Assembly (NCBI GenBank): GCA_900074885.1
Contig: FJUW01000012.1
Location: 124,001-188,000 of the forward strand
DNA from: Rhynchosporium graminicola
Taxonomy: Eukaryota; Ascomycota; Leotiomycetes; Helotiales; Ploettnerulaceae
DNA length: 64,000 nt
Direction: 5' to 3'
Shown here in pieces: positions 11,357 to 23,006 of this stretch (position 1 is its first letter; each line of letters starts with the position of its first letter). The position numbers and the translations under genes were made by a program. The notes under the pieces were generated by a model. The model made no database searches and was not told where the DNA came from. It saw only the letters and a program-made list of their open reading frames with translations.

Positions 11357-13985
11357 TGACAATGCTCAATCTGGAGGCGGTCGCGTGGATCAGGGAGGGA
11401 GCTTGTCACTTGGTGGATAGTCTGACGGGCGACTGACTGGGCGAATGCTTTCTTCTTCTAAACTCTTCGGACTCGTCAATGGTGAACTCGAAATCGAATT
11501 CGGAAAGCAACAAACAATCTTTCTCACGATCTTCCAGATTCCGGATGCCACAAAAGGAGGAGGAGGAGGAGGAGGAGGGGAAGAAGAAGGCAAAGTAGGA
11601 GAGATACGAAAGGAAATGAAGAAGGCTGTCGCGGTCGGGCAGGTGGCAGGTGGCATGGGCATGGGCATGGGCAAATTGGTGATGTGAATAGAATTAGATG
11701 TTTTGCATCGCGACGGACGGGGTTCAAGCTCGGTCTGGATCTCGCTGTCTCGCTTGCGATTCCAAGGCAGCTCGACGCCTCTCGTTTGAAGCTTCTTTAT
11801 TACGACGTCATGGAAAGGGATTCCTTCAAATCAACCTTCTTTCTTACCTTCAACTTCGAACTTCAACACCAACATCAACGTCAACGTCAACCTCGTGACA
11901 AATCACCCTCTGGAGAAATCGCTGTAGCGGAAGCCGCGGCTATCCCCTGTCCAGAGTTTTGACTTTCTCGAATTTATTGTTTATTGTTAAGTCTAATTTC
12001 ACTGAAGTCATGTCGTGTCGTGTCGTGGGGGGNGGGGGGAGGGGGGCACTTCTTGTTGATCCGAGCGGAAATCCCGGTCCGAATCTGGGGAAGGATTACA
12101 TGTACATGCAGGTACGTACATATTGACGTTGCACAACAGCGGCATACAGAAGACAATATCCGCAAGAGAGTGGTGGAGGATTTGCAAGTATTTGTATTGA
12201 ATGAAGGTTTCGGGGACATGAGCATGGATTCACGAATGGGTCATAAACCGGCACCCACACAGACGTGCAGAACACAGAACACCCAACAGAGGAAGATGAA
12301 GTAGGTAGGTAGGTCAATAAACTGAATAATCTCTGGAGAGGCTGCAAGTTGCGGCTCGAATCTGCCACACATGTAAACGCTTAAATTCTGCTGATTTAAT
12401 TTCACTATTTCTTATCAAGATTCCTTTTTTTTTCATTTCTGGTCCACTCCTCAAGTCACTAGTTCCAGTACGAGCATTGGCCATTTCGTTTCTGATAGGA
12501 ACCAACGGCTTGGGATCACGACTTTGAGTTTCCATTACTGAGGTCCAGCAGACTGTATATCATCGTCCAATCTTAATTTCATATAATCTTTAGTAGTCGA
12601 CTATTGAGTTGCTTTCCACTCGGAGAATTCATCATCTGGGCATAGCCAAGTGGTTGTAATCCTGTATGGGGTATAAAGCTCCCAGGAAAATTCTGGGCAG
12701 GCTCGAGGAGTCACAATTAACTTATGTTCTCCATGCTGGCATGCTGGCATGCTTGATATTCGTCAAGGACATTATTCCGCACCTTTTATAAAAGCCCTTT
12801 GTTTCAATTGATTCAGACCCTGCGAAATTTGGAAGCAGCTGCATACAACGAGGGTTCCTGATCTCAAAGTTGAGGATCCGGCACGAGACTTAGCCCATTT
12901 AGTGACCTTCAGTCAGCCATGTCTGTAGATGATGACCATTAACCAGCTTTTTCCTTCTCGACAAAAGTTATCTCTTGACTTTTCTTTCAGTCTCCAAGGA
13001 TTAAATCATGAAGTTCTAGTGTTTAGAGTAGATTGGCTATCGATGCAAGAAATAGTAGGCTGTACTCCTTATGACAGGAGAATATTTGAATCACGAAAGT
13101 ATTTCAGAACTTCACTTAATTATCATAGTAACATGGCAAAACCATATGGGATTGGCTTGAAATACTACAGTCCCGAAATTGATTTGGAACAATCATTATC
13201 TTACTCGAGGGATATCAGCATCGCCAGAATCGGCCACCGTTTTCTGACACCGATAGAGTGGGAAGTCCAACCGCTATAGTCCCCCTTGACCCCTTTGAGG
13301 CAAGGCTTGGCGCCAGACAATACTATACCGGTATGTAGATCTCGGTCCCAAAAAAATTATTCCACTTTCTCTTTCCTTTCAAAATCTCATCCAAGTCGAG
13401 ATTTCGATTGCTCACACAACCATCCATCTTCGACGTGAACAAATTTTCCAAATGGAGTCCATACACAATTCACTTCCATACCACCACAAGCCGAAAATAG
13501 CTGCAACTACTTCACATACCTTTCCTTCCGATTTGGAGCTACACACAAGACCTACCGCATTATCGAATTCTCCGCTGAAAAAATAACCATTGGAGATTCT
13601 GTTATGCATAACAGACCACTTATGCCCCGCCTTCAGCAGCATCCTTCTTCCTCTCCTGCCAACACCTGAAAGACATACTTGGTCCCGAGAGATTCAGAAA
13701 ATTAGCATCCTCGGCATCGACTCCCAAGTACATACTGGCACTCCTCGAAATCTTATCAAAGGGCTTACCCAACGCCATCGCATGCGGTCCTTGCCAGCGC
13801 CTACATACGACAAAGCATATGAATATATACAACTGTGCTTTAAATTCATTTCTTCTACGACCTTCAACACGCGCACCCACGACGAAAGCCCCTCCTGCAC
13901 GCCACTGCACGCACTGGGGAACTCAGAATCTAGTCCTGCCATTCATTCTCAGCCTCCTCTACGACTTCCGGCATGCAGATTTTAA
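11357..13985. other. Gene-poor region with low-complexity tracts
   Basis: This 2.6-kb stretch has a GGA-rich tract (about 11560-11590), GGGCAT repeats (11655-11672), a CAACGT/CAACAC stretch (about 11865-11895), a GTCGT repeat running into a G tract with an N (12010-12046), GTAGGTAG repeats (12301-12315) and a doubled GCTGGCAT unit (12735-12751). ORFs are short, compositionally odd and unrecognised, including 12929-13279 (+) and 13620-13910 (-). I call no gene. Confidence 0.5.
12026..12046. other. G-homopolymer with an unresolved base (N at 12033)
   Basis: A run of G interrupted by N at 12033 and one A follows a GTCGT repeat. It is a local sequencing or consensus ambiguity, so its length should not be trusted. 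Confidence 0.95.
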
Positions 13986-14536
13986 TCCAACGAAGGAAGC
14001 CTCATCTCGCTTTCTGGTCTGTTCAGCACGACGGCTTTCAAAAAGGCCATCAAGAGATGGCACCAACAGCCTAACTGCACGGAGCTGCTGTCAAGAATGG
14101 CAAACAGTCGAGCGGACTTTGTACAGAACAAAAACTTCATATTGCTATATCGCGAAGATTGTCGTATTGTTAAAGGACATCTGTTCCATCGGCTACAGAG
14201 CGTTCGCCTTCATCAAAGTAAGTCCTCAGCCCTTACGGCTTGCATAGAGAAAATGTCTTTGAGAGGATCTGTCCACACACCGGCGTATTCGGCGAGTCAG
14301 ACAGGATTAGAAGATGTCCCGAGTGCCGCACCGAGTACAGTATTGTTAATCCCCGTGGGAGTTACGAGGGCAGCGGCCAGGCCTTATCATATACGGTGTG
14401 AAAGGACTTGGGACCTGAATTAGAGAGCGATATCTGGAAACAACACTTAACCGACCCCGACGATAGCAAGTACACCTTCTGGAAGGCTCGTGAGATTAAC
14501 CATCCTCTAAATCAAAGACACAATCAGATGATCTGA
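13986..14536 (+). pseudogene. Decayed ORF of a fungal hypothetical (F-box-associated-like) protein
   Basis: Frame 1 (from 13986) reads EGSLISLSGLFSTTAF, KKAIKRWHQQPNCTELLSRM and FILLYREDCRIVKGHLFHRL. From about 14261 the likeness continues in another frame as ERICPHTGVFGES, RIRRCPECRTEYSI and DIWKQHLTDPDDSK, ending at a TGA at 14534. One internal TGA at 14399 sits where KDLGPE suggests a Trp before it. The paired Cys pattern CPxCxTEYxI followed by WxDLG resembles a large family of short-lived fungal hypothetical proteins that often carry an F-box; no F-box is visible here. The frame change could hide an intron, but the only GT-AG pair nearby spans 30 bp, too short to splice. I therefore read this as a broken gene. 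Confidence 0.45.
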
Positions 14537-14785
14537 ACGTAGGTTCTGCTCTGGGGGAGATCGCTGCAGCTTTTGGAGATGGCGATGGCTCTATGCTTGA
14601 TTCGTGGGTGACTGCGGAGAACAAATCCGAATTGCTCAAGAGGCAGACATATAAATTGTCTCGTGACTTTGATGCGCCAAGGATTGACATGCCGAGAGTG
14701 CATCCGGTAATGGAGTCTATGCCTTGGATCTCTTCAATGGAGCCTGGGAGTGGATTTAAGTATGAGTTTGTATTGATAGCACGAG

Positions 14786-15262
14786 GTCCGTTTACATATA
14801 ATTAAGTAAATTACGTAAGCTATAATAGAGTATTGTCTTTATTGTATCAGTTGTATCTCAGCTTTAAAATCAAGGTATTCGAGACTCCGGAAGGGAGATA
14901 TACCTGGCCGGCTGAACCCCGGCATATATACTCGGCGAACTCGTGACAACCTTATGAACCAACAGTTTGAGTAGAGTACTTCGGTTTTCGTATTCAGAGT
15001 AGGCTCAGAGTGTTGTAAGCAGTATAATTAAGTATAAAGTGAGCAGAGAAGCAGGTATGAAAAGTAAGATTAGAATCAATTATGAGTATCGAGCTATAAA
15101 GATGTACGTAATAACTGCCTTACGGCCCACGAGAGAAGATCTAGTTTGTAGAATACAAGTAGAATAAAGGTAGTAAGATAAATATTTATACTCTTTACCT
15201 TTATAAAGAGTTTACACTTGACTAGTTTGTTTTCCTCTAATTATCTTTCAAGTAACTCTTAA
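14786..15262. other. AT-rich island, possible RIP-mutated relic
   Basis: This stretch is visibly richer in TA steps (TATAATTAAG, AAGATAAATATTTATA and similar) than its surroundings and has no ORF of note. It may be a transposon remnant altered by repeat-induced point mutation; I recognise no transposase or terminal repeat. Confidence 0.4.
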
Positions 15263-16412
15263 GTTGGGTTGAGTACTAACTACCCTGGAGTGAGTCCTGG
15301 AGTTCTAGACTCAACTCAATCACTGCGCCAGTATAAATCAAGCATTAAGCAAGCACAAGGGATATACAAGCAATTATCTAGTAGACTTGCCAGTCGAGAC
15401 GATTCTACAAAAATTATCCCCTCCATACTTCGCGTCTTTCAAATCAACTCCGCACTCGCCTCCCTCCGAGCCAAAATCTATTATCAACACAGACGTCCTA
15501 GCTTAGCCACGAACATCGGAAGTCGATATCCAAAGATTGCACTTATCCGATACCTTACAACTTGTGATATGATGACAATCATTTGAAGAAAAACCACCCA
15601 CAACTCGATGTCGAGATTAGCCACAAAACATCCCATCCATCCTTGCGATTGCGAGCGCGAGCCATCTTTGCTTACTACAGAGTTAGGCGCATTCGTCTTC
15701 GTCTTCATCTTCGTCGTCGGCGAACGAGAAACAGCTATATATATACATACAAAATTTTCAGAAATCGCAATTTCAATAGCATGGCGTTCGATACCACGAA
15801 ACCATCCATCTCAGGCCATGGAATTAAACATTCCTCGGAAGGAAAAAAAAAAACCCCCCTCCTTCAAAGTCATCTACCCACCTAATCCATCATATAATTT
15901 TCGAAGGACTTGAAAAAATCAAAGGTCACTACGAAAAATCTCAAGTCGCTTCGCCGGTGCGGAATTTGGCTGGGTTTCACTCACTAAGTCGGAATACTAT
16001 TAATTCGATCGTTACTGTGATCCTCGTATCTAAATCTGACGTTTAGACGTGTTCAAGGAAATCGCGCTTTTCGCCTCTCGCTTAGAATCGAGCATGTCAA
16101 TAAATGCAGCCCGCGGGCCGCGATACCCTGACTCCCTTGGCACTTGTCTTGTCTATTGAGAGTGCTTCGTAATATAGCTGGTCGTGCATTTGTATCTACC
16201 AGCTAAATGATACTATCTATTACAGAGAAAATTTCCAGTCTTGCAATTTATAACAGGCAAGCGTATAGGTCTAAAAAGAGTATCGCATTTTCATCTTTTC
16301 ACATTTCTAGCGAAACTCTAGATATTTCCGTCATCCCATCATATTCATTACCCAGCTTCATCCATATGAGTCTGTCTCAGACAAAATCGAAAGCTTTAAA
16401 TCGACGATCTAC
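15263..16412. other. Gene-free spacer downstream of ARG4
   Basis: No ORF here shows a recognisable protein signature. Notable are a TCGTCTTCG-type simple repeat (15693-15722) and A and C homopolymers at 15842-15858. The ARG4 3' UTR lies at its right end. Confidence 0.5.
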
Positions 16413-17944
16413 TCATTCATCAAACGACTTCTTCAAAGCCTCGAGCTGCTCCAACACCGCGCTTCGACTAGTACCGCCCGTGGTGGATTTCATCTCCACA
16501 GAGCGTTCGTAGTCGAAAACGCTCAAGACGTCAGCGCCGAAGCGTTTGTCAACGCCTTGGAATTGCTCGACTGTAAGTTCATCCATGCCTTTCTTCTCGT
16601 CTTCAGCTAGTGCTACCATCCTGCCTGCCAGGTGATGGGTTTCACGGAATGGTACACCTGGGAAGCAATGATTAGCAGATTGATCGCACAATGTAGGAGA
16701 ATAGATGTATGGAATAAAAAAGAGTCTTACCCTTGCGAACCAAATACTCGGCCAAGTCTGTAGCCAACATATCCGGGCTCAGAGCCGCACGCATCTTTTC
16801 TGGATTGATCGTAGCCGTAGCCAGCGACCTCGCAGCAATCTGCAAACTATCCTTCAATGTTTTGACCGTATCCAACATCGGCTGCACGCTTTCCTGCAAA
16901 TCCTTATTATATGTCGATGGGATACCCTTGATACTCATCATCAAGCCAGCCATGGCGCCGAATATGCGACCAGACTTGCCGCGGAGAAGTTCCAGGGAGT
17001 CGCTGTTCTTCTTCTGAGGCATCAAGGAGCTACCGGTTGTGTATGCGTCTGCGAGCTTTACGTAGCCGAATTCGAGGGAGCTGTAGATGATCAAATCTTC
17101 TGACCAGCGCGATAAATGACTCCCGATCGTAGCGGCGCATTGGAGGACTTCGACGACGAAATCACGGTCACCGACTGCAGACATACTATTCATAATCAGA
17201 CCTTCGAAACCGAGTTCCTTAGCCATAGCTACACGATCAATACCAAACGCATTACCGGCCACAGCTCCACAGCCCAGCGGAGACTTATTGACAGTCTTCT
17301 TCGTGAATCGCAGACGCTCGAGATCTAATTGGAAGGCTACGGCGTAGCTGAGAAGCCATTGACTCCAACGAATGGGTTGTGCACGTTGGAGATGTGTGTA
17401 TGCTGGCATGATATAGTCGATATCCTGCTCGGCGCGCTGGGCAATGACTTTCAGTAGATCGACGAGATATTCTTCGATTGTGTTTAATTCGTCTCGGAGC
17501 CACATTCGCATGTCTGTCGCTACTTGGTCGTTACGGCTGCGTCCTGTGTGTAACTTTCCTGCAATATGGGTGCCGATAATTTCACCAAGGCGGCGTTCGT
17601 TGGCTGTGTGGATGTCTTTCCTCATGCCTCAATCAGCAATTGACCTTCCTGAAAGATAGGCAATGGTCAGATAGAGCCTGCTTACCTTCATCTCCAGGAC
17701 GAGATACAAATTTCCCCTCCTCCCACTCCTCTGTGATCTCTCCCAAGCCCTTCTCAATGATATCAAACTCCTCCTTCGTGAGAATGCCCGTCTTTACATT
17801 GGCCCTGGCATATGCAATTGAACCCTTGATATCCTGTGAGTACATTACACGGTCGACCGAAAGACTCTCATTGTACTGGTCCATCAATGGATCTGAGGCA
17901 CCAGTGAATCGGCCGCCCCATAGTCGAATTGGTTGTTGAGCCAT
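16413..17944 (-). CDS. ARG4: Argininosuccinate lyase
   Basis: This enzyme splits argininosuccinate into arginine and fumarate, the last step of arginine synthesis and part of the urea cycle. Three exons are placed at 17944-17686, 17615-16731 and 16657-16413, giving 462 residues, the family's usual length. The introns (70 and 73 bp) have GT-AG ends and restore [17 protein letters not shown] and [17 protein letters not shown]. Visible landmarks are LWGGRF at the N-terminus, [28 protein letters not shown], and the mobile signature loop [10 protein letters not shown] with its catalytic Ser. The ATG at 17944 ([13 protein letters not shown]) was chosen over the longer upstream frame because family members begin there. 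There is no mitochondrial presequence, consistent with a cytosolic fungal enzyme. Confidence 0.96.
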
Positions 17945-18558
17945 GATGAAATGGTACGTGATTTTGCATGTGTTGAGTTCGAGCCAGCGTTTCGATTGGG
18001 GCCAGTTGAGATGGTAATTTGGGACTATGTCGAGAGCGAGGTGCTTACTTTCTAAATGTGGTAGTTTACCCAAATGATATCTCGTCGTACGTAAATAGAG
18101 GGGTCATGTGTGTGCAAGGAAAAGAAACTTGTTAGTAAACTGCGACAAATAACAATCCGATGTTCGCTGCAGCTGACCCCTGCAAGCAGGAGAGGACCCT
18201 TGAAAATGCGGGCACCGCCCCGCTTAAACACTCTCTCCAAAAAATGGAAAAGTAAAACAGCTTGTAGAAGTACTTCAAATATTCCACAAGATTCCCATTC
18301 ATGTCATTCGGAGTCTGTTATTGCTTGCAATAGCTGGTTATGACTTGGATTGGAACCGCAAGGGATTCTTTAATCCAACCAGTCCTTGGCTAAAGGGGAA
18401 AGAGTTCGACGTATCTTGTAGGTATTACATTTATTAGATGATTACAAGCCGCTGCTGGGTGTCTAACTCAACAAGCGTTATACCGACACTATCCTAAGGT
18501 ATGTCCCCATTACTTTCCCTGCAGGCTAATCAAAATCTCGCAGCTTTGATATCTAATT
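17945..18558. other. Intergenic, ARG4 promoter and hydrolase 3' flank
   Basis: This 614-bp spacer holds the ARG4 upstream region. A GGATTGGAACC stretch near 18349 resembles a tRNA B-box on the minus strand but has no matching cloverleaf. I see nothing else. Confidence 0.5.
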
Positions 18559-21500
18559 TTATGGTGCTGGCCTTGGGAAACTCATTATATCCGAAGCCGT
18601 GACAAAAGTCTCAATGGGTGGTCGCTCAGCACTGACAATCTCTCCATTTTCAACAGCCTTCCCCTCACTGCTTGTGGCAGCAACAGCTTTCCCATTCACC
18701 AAATTCTCTTCGAAGCTACCCTGTTGAGGCTCTTGACCAGCTTTCGACGCCTCAGTACTCATCCCTGTCGAGGTCGTAGCCTCGAAATCAGCCTCATTCT
18801 GAGGCACTCCACTACTGAAAGTTCCCGAATTACGAACGTCGCTTGCAGGAGGTATTCCGATGGAACTAGTGAGCGTTGTCATGCTTGCACTTGATTGATG
18901 ACCCTTCAATGAGAATGGGAAGGCAATTCCTTTAGCCTTGGGTCTTTTGAGATTGTACTCTTCATCATTTGTAGGCGCCCTGACCAAAATAGCCGGATTG
19001 TTGCTCGAGGGAGATGCTTCGTCCGAAGGAGGTGGCTGTGCTGCGAATGCTGGAGTAAGATTCTCGTCTAATGGTGTTCCAACTTGCTGCTTCTGCATTG
19101 CAAGTAGATCAAATGCTGGCGTATTTTCGTCAACGTCACCAGCATTGTCCGTCTGATGCTCATCCTTAACGGCTCTTCGTCGAGATCTGCTACGGCTGTA
19201 GGTAGGTCTCTCGCCCTTGTCCATCTTCCTCCCTTGGGTTGTCTTCGTGTCACTTAATGATCGAGCACCAGCACCATCTACGGCTGAAGTTTTTGTAGTC
19301 TCTGGAGCTTTGTCGGCTTCCTTTTCAAGATTCATAGTCTTTTCGTCATGCTTGCTTCCCCAGAGGGCCCACATAGTCATACCCATACTCTTCTTGTTCT
19401 TTTCTTCCTTCAAGTTGTCGCCAGCCTTTCGTCTGCCAGCAAGAGCAGAAGGTGGTGGAACGTCTCCATCTTCGAATTGGCAGTAGCCCTTTGCCATTTC
19501 CTTCGCTCTCTGTTTTTGGATACGTCGCTTAGTAGAAGCAAACTTGGTGTCCCATTCCATCTTGGCCGCCATCCATTTTTTCACTGGACCTTCTTTGATA
19601 ATGCCGACTTCGCTTGGTGGTAGATTGCATCCAGCAAGCTCGGAGGCAGGTTCCAAATTGTAGATATTACCATGGCGGTCGACACGCTGGCGAATCATGT
19701 GGTTCTTAAAAGGCGGTAGAGGGTCGCCGGCCTTGCCCACTTGACCAGATGATTGTCTTGGATCCAGAGCTGCTGCCTTTCTCTATACCACCATTAGCAT
19801 TGTTTATTGAAACCAGAGCTCTCTAGTCTTACTTGCTCGGCCGCTTCCTCTTCTTCATCAGACTCCGATTGGGAGATGACGGACACATCATCGTCATCCA
19901 AGATCTCAATTTCAGTCTTTTGTGCTCTTGCAAGCGTCCAAGCTCCAAATTGAGCGATAGACCTATACATATATTTTGCCGGTCTCGTGAAACTAAGCGT
20001 AGGAACAACATGACACAGGTCATCCCAGACTTGGAGCTGCACATCTGTTGGCTTCCATCGATTGACTTGATTTCTATTATGATCGTGAGGACTCTCATCG
20101 AGATAAGCATCTCCCGGGGGGTATTTTGTAGGGTTCGCTGCTTTATGAGCCAGGTAAATCTGTTCATCTCTAAGCATTTCACCGCCCCCAGTCAAGATTA
20201 GTAGCGGAGGAAGACCTCCTAGAGATGGTTGCAGGATTGGCGATACCAAAGGATGCGAGATGAGCTGATTCGAAGCATACATTTGGATTTGATCTTTGAC
20301 CTCGACCAATTTTCCGTCGATCATAATCGAGAGATCGCGACCAGAGCCCGGCATCGTATTGGCCGTTGGAACGCTTCCGTTCGTACCAGCAGCTGCATTC
20401 TCGTTTTGAGTTCCGCTTGGTGGATCTGGCTCAACATGGAAGCCCTGGACGGCATCTACTTCCATCTGGGGGTTCGGATTTATATTATGATCTTTCTTGC
20501 TCAGTGATTTCACGATGCCCTCTTCTATAGCTAAGAGGTCATCAGAGTTTGGTGGCGGCCATGACGGAGATGGTTTCTGGTGAAATCCATGAGGCGGTAT
20601 GTAATCCAGAGGGTTGTTGGCGGCCACACTGGGGAAAGAATGCGTCAAGTCCACCCAAGGAGAGATCAAGACAGCTCCTGCGGGCAGTGGAATACCTCTA
20701 TCACGCATGATTACCAGCATACTACATATAGTTAGCCACTTTCGGGAGTATACTACTGATAACGTACCTGACGACCATTCCCCCACCAGCAGAATCACCT
20801 GCTAAGATAATAGTTGTTGGATCCTGGACTGTAAGAAGGTATAAATACGCAGCTAAGCAGTCAAGTAATCCACATGGGAAAGGAAATTGAGGTGCCAATC
20901 GATAGCGCGCTACAAATCATTAGACAAATCCAGCCGCTTAAACATAGCACGACTCACTGCAATCAATTAGTACTAAACATCAAAGTCCCGTCCAAACCAC
21001 TTACCGAGCAAATACCCTTGCCTTCAGTTTCCGTGCATGTCTCTGCATTTGGTAACGATGCTCGTCCACACTACCAAAGAAGTACGCGCCACCATGAACA
21101 TAAAACATAACCCTCGTACCAGGTTTATGGGTAGCTTTCCTCTCATTGTAATCGGACCTCATCTCAATCCACTCAGCCTTTAATTCGCTGCCAGGCCTGC
21201 GCCATTGCCACCAAGTCTTTCCCCCGACTCTCTCGATACCATGATGGCCGAGTTGTTCTCGTATATGCTCTGCTGCTTTTTTGACGTACTCATCTGAAAT
21301 CTTGACTTCGTCTAACTTGATCCAGCGAGGATGGGGTACCCATTGAGCAGTGAACCGCTGGATGTCTTCGACAGTGTGATGGGAAGCGTAGAGAAGGAAT
21401 TTGCGAATTAGGGAAAGACCTTCGTCGTAGGAGATGTGCGCAGTTGGTTTCTGTGCAAGAGGCTTCCGATTGAGGTACTATGTTTATCAGCAGATGCCTC

Positions 21501-21598
21501 TTTCCAGGGCATCATAGCAAAGAACGTACATGGCTGAAGAAAGTCTTGATAACATCTGGCGTCACCGCGCCCCCAACAGTAGCCGTATTAAAGACCAT
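18559..21598 (-). CDS. Large alpha/beta hydrolase, HSL-like esterase/lipase
   Basis: This is a long fungal member of the hormone-sensitive-lipase-like alpha/beta hydrolases. Five exons are placed at 21598-21530, 21477-21005, 20909-20768, 20721-19833 and 19782-18559, about 931 residues. The oxyanion-hole motif is FYVHGGAYFFG. The nucleophile elbow is LAGDSAGGGMV, split from SMLVIMRDRG by an intron. ISPWVDLTHS, the acid-bearing region GGGEMLRDEQIYLAHKA and the His-bearing VWDDLCHVVP complete a Ser-Asp-His triad. The last 400 residues are low-complexity and Ser/basic-rich with no known fold. With canonical splice sites the exon 2/exon 3 junction is one nucleotide out of frame: FA then PRYRLAPQ is expected, but the donor leaves an extra G. 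This is an assembly error, an unusual splice site or a damaging indel. Substrate unknown. Confidence 0.8.
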
Positions 21599-22146
21599 TG
21601 TATCCGAATCTCTTGCTCAATCAACAAATGAAAGCTCTCCTGACGGCTGGTTCAAAGTGTTCGTTGAGAACTAATGGTCGCTACGGAAACACTTCAAAAG
21701 TGTAACGGCTTCATTACATGAACAGAAGGAGAAAATGGAAGAAAGGACAGCCAATTGCCTCTATCACATCCAATTACACATTAAGATAATAGTTGAAGAT
21801 GGATTCATTCGGTAGTACTATAGTGCCACGTCGATTGACAAACAAATAACAGCTGCTCGAGCGTGGTTCTTAGCCAAATTAGCTACTTCGTAAACATTCT
21901 GGACCCCGGCACGCACGGACCCCGATCACGACGTCATTTATCGAGCCAACAGGGATAGGAGATACTCCAGAAATCCCAATCGAGAAAGAATCCACATCGG
22001 CATCTTGAAGCACCGACCTTTTTTTTTAATGTACCTGGCTGACCAAAGTTTATTGAAGCGGCTGACATCCCACTTCAACCCCCGCTATAGAAGCGTATTC
22101 TGAGTTATCGTTCCTACATTACTCAACCGCTTATTACCTCTACAAG
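21599..22146. promoter_or_regulatory. Divergent promoter, hydrolase / TSR2
   Basis: This 548-bp spacer separates two start codons on opposite strands and so holds both promoters. It contains a T9 tract near 22019. I see no defined operator. Confidence 0.5.
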
Positions 22147-22784
22147 ATGGATTCTTCTAATGGATCTAGTTCGCGAAATGCGCCCTCACCAGGTACACCT
22201 CTCCTCTCGAGACAGAATGCGAATTCAAATTAATGCAAGTCCCAGAACAGTGTCAAGCCCAATTTGAACTCGGCATCGCCCTCTCGCTTTACTCCTGGCC
22301 CTCCCTCTCCCTAGCCGTGACCAACAACTGGGGCGGCCCCGACAGCGAAGAAAAGCGACAATGGTTCGTTGGTCAGACCATCGATCTCTTACAAGAGAAC
22401 CCTGACGTGGACGATGCGTGGATCGAGGAGTTCCTGTTGAATGTCATGCTTGATGAGTTCGAAGTCAATGTGGACGATGAGAGTGGCTATGAGGTTGCGG
22501 AACAGATTGTCAAGTTGAGGAGGGACTGTGGGAAGGGTGATTTCAAGGAGATCGAGGAGATGAGGGTGAAGTGGGAGAGTAAGAGGGGAAATGCGGATTT
22601 GGGGAAGATGTTTGAGAGGAAGGAGAGGGCGGAGGAGGAGGATGAAACGGATGGGAGTGAGGATGATGACGAGGATGAGGATGTTGATATGGATGATGCG
22701 CCGCCGTTGGCCAGGGTTAGGGAACCAGTTGCGGCAGAGGTAGATGAGGATGGATTCACAAAGGTTACGAAGAAAAAGCGTTGA
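22147..22784 (+). CDS. TSR2: TSR2, pre-rRNA processing / eS26 escort protein
   Basis: Yeast Tsr2 escorts ribosomal protein eS26 to pre-ribosomes and is needed for 20S pre-rRNA maturation. A 46-nt exon at 22147-22192 (MDSSNGSSSRNAPSP) and a second at 22240-22784 give 196 residues; the 47-bp intron rebuilds SPVPEQCQAQFELG. The WGG-domain hallmarks are present: SLYSWPSLSLAVTNNWGGPDS near residues 30-50, then IEEFLLNVMLDEFEVNVDDES. The C-terminus is highly acidic (DETDGSEDDDEDEDVDMDD) and ends in a short conserved-looking DEDGFTKVTKKKR. The acidic tail is a family feature associated with binding basic r-proteins. It is divergent from the hydrolase gene and convergent with the BSD gene. Confidence 0.93.
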
Positions 22785-23006
22785 TCTTTCGAGGATCAAA
22801 AGTAAAAAAGTCTTGGAAATGTGCATTGCATATGGAAACGGCGTTCATAGGGATATCCGTGCTGCTTCAAAAATTTTCCAGTCTACAGGAAAAGCAGACT
22901 CGAAGACAGCTCAACAAAATAAAAAGCCTTAATTCAAACGCCAAAACCAGAAAGAAACCCGCAAAACAATACTCGAGAATTCCTATCAACAACATATAGT
23001 AATGTC

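Noticed and set aside
12640..12720. tRNA candidate with a perfect A-box (TAGCCAAGTGG)
   Set aside because: The D, anticodon, T and acceptor stems do not pair, and the GGCTCGAGGAG downstream is a poor B-box.
12929..13279. 116-codon plus-strand ORF
   Set aside because: There is no motif, no convincing start context and no neighbouring exons.
13620..13910. 96-codon minus-strand ORF containing WQGPHAMALGKPFDK
   Set aside because: Its composition looks somewhat protein-like, but I could not link it to another exon or family, and it overlaps competing ORFs on the other strand.
18300..18420. Minus-strand tRNA candidate with GGTTCCAATCC
   Set aside because: The upstream TTAGCCAAGGACTGG does not form a D arm, and the only hairpin has a 4-nt loop rather than a 7-nt anticodon loop.
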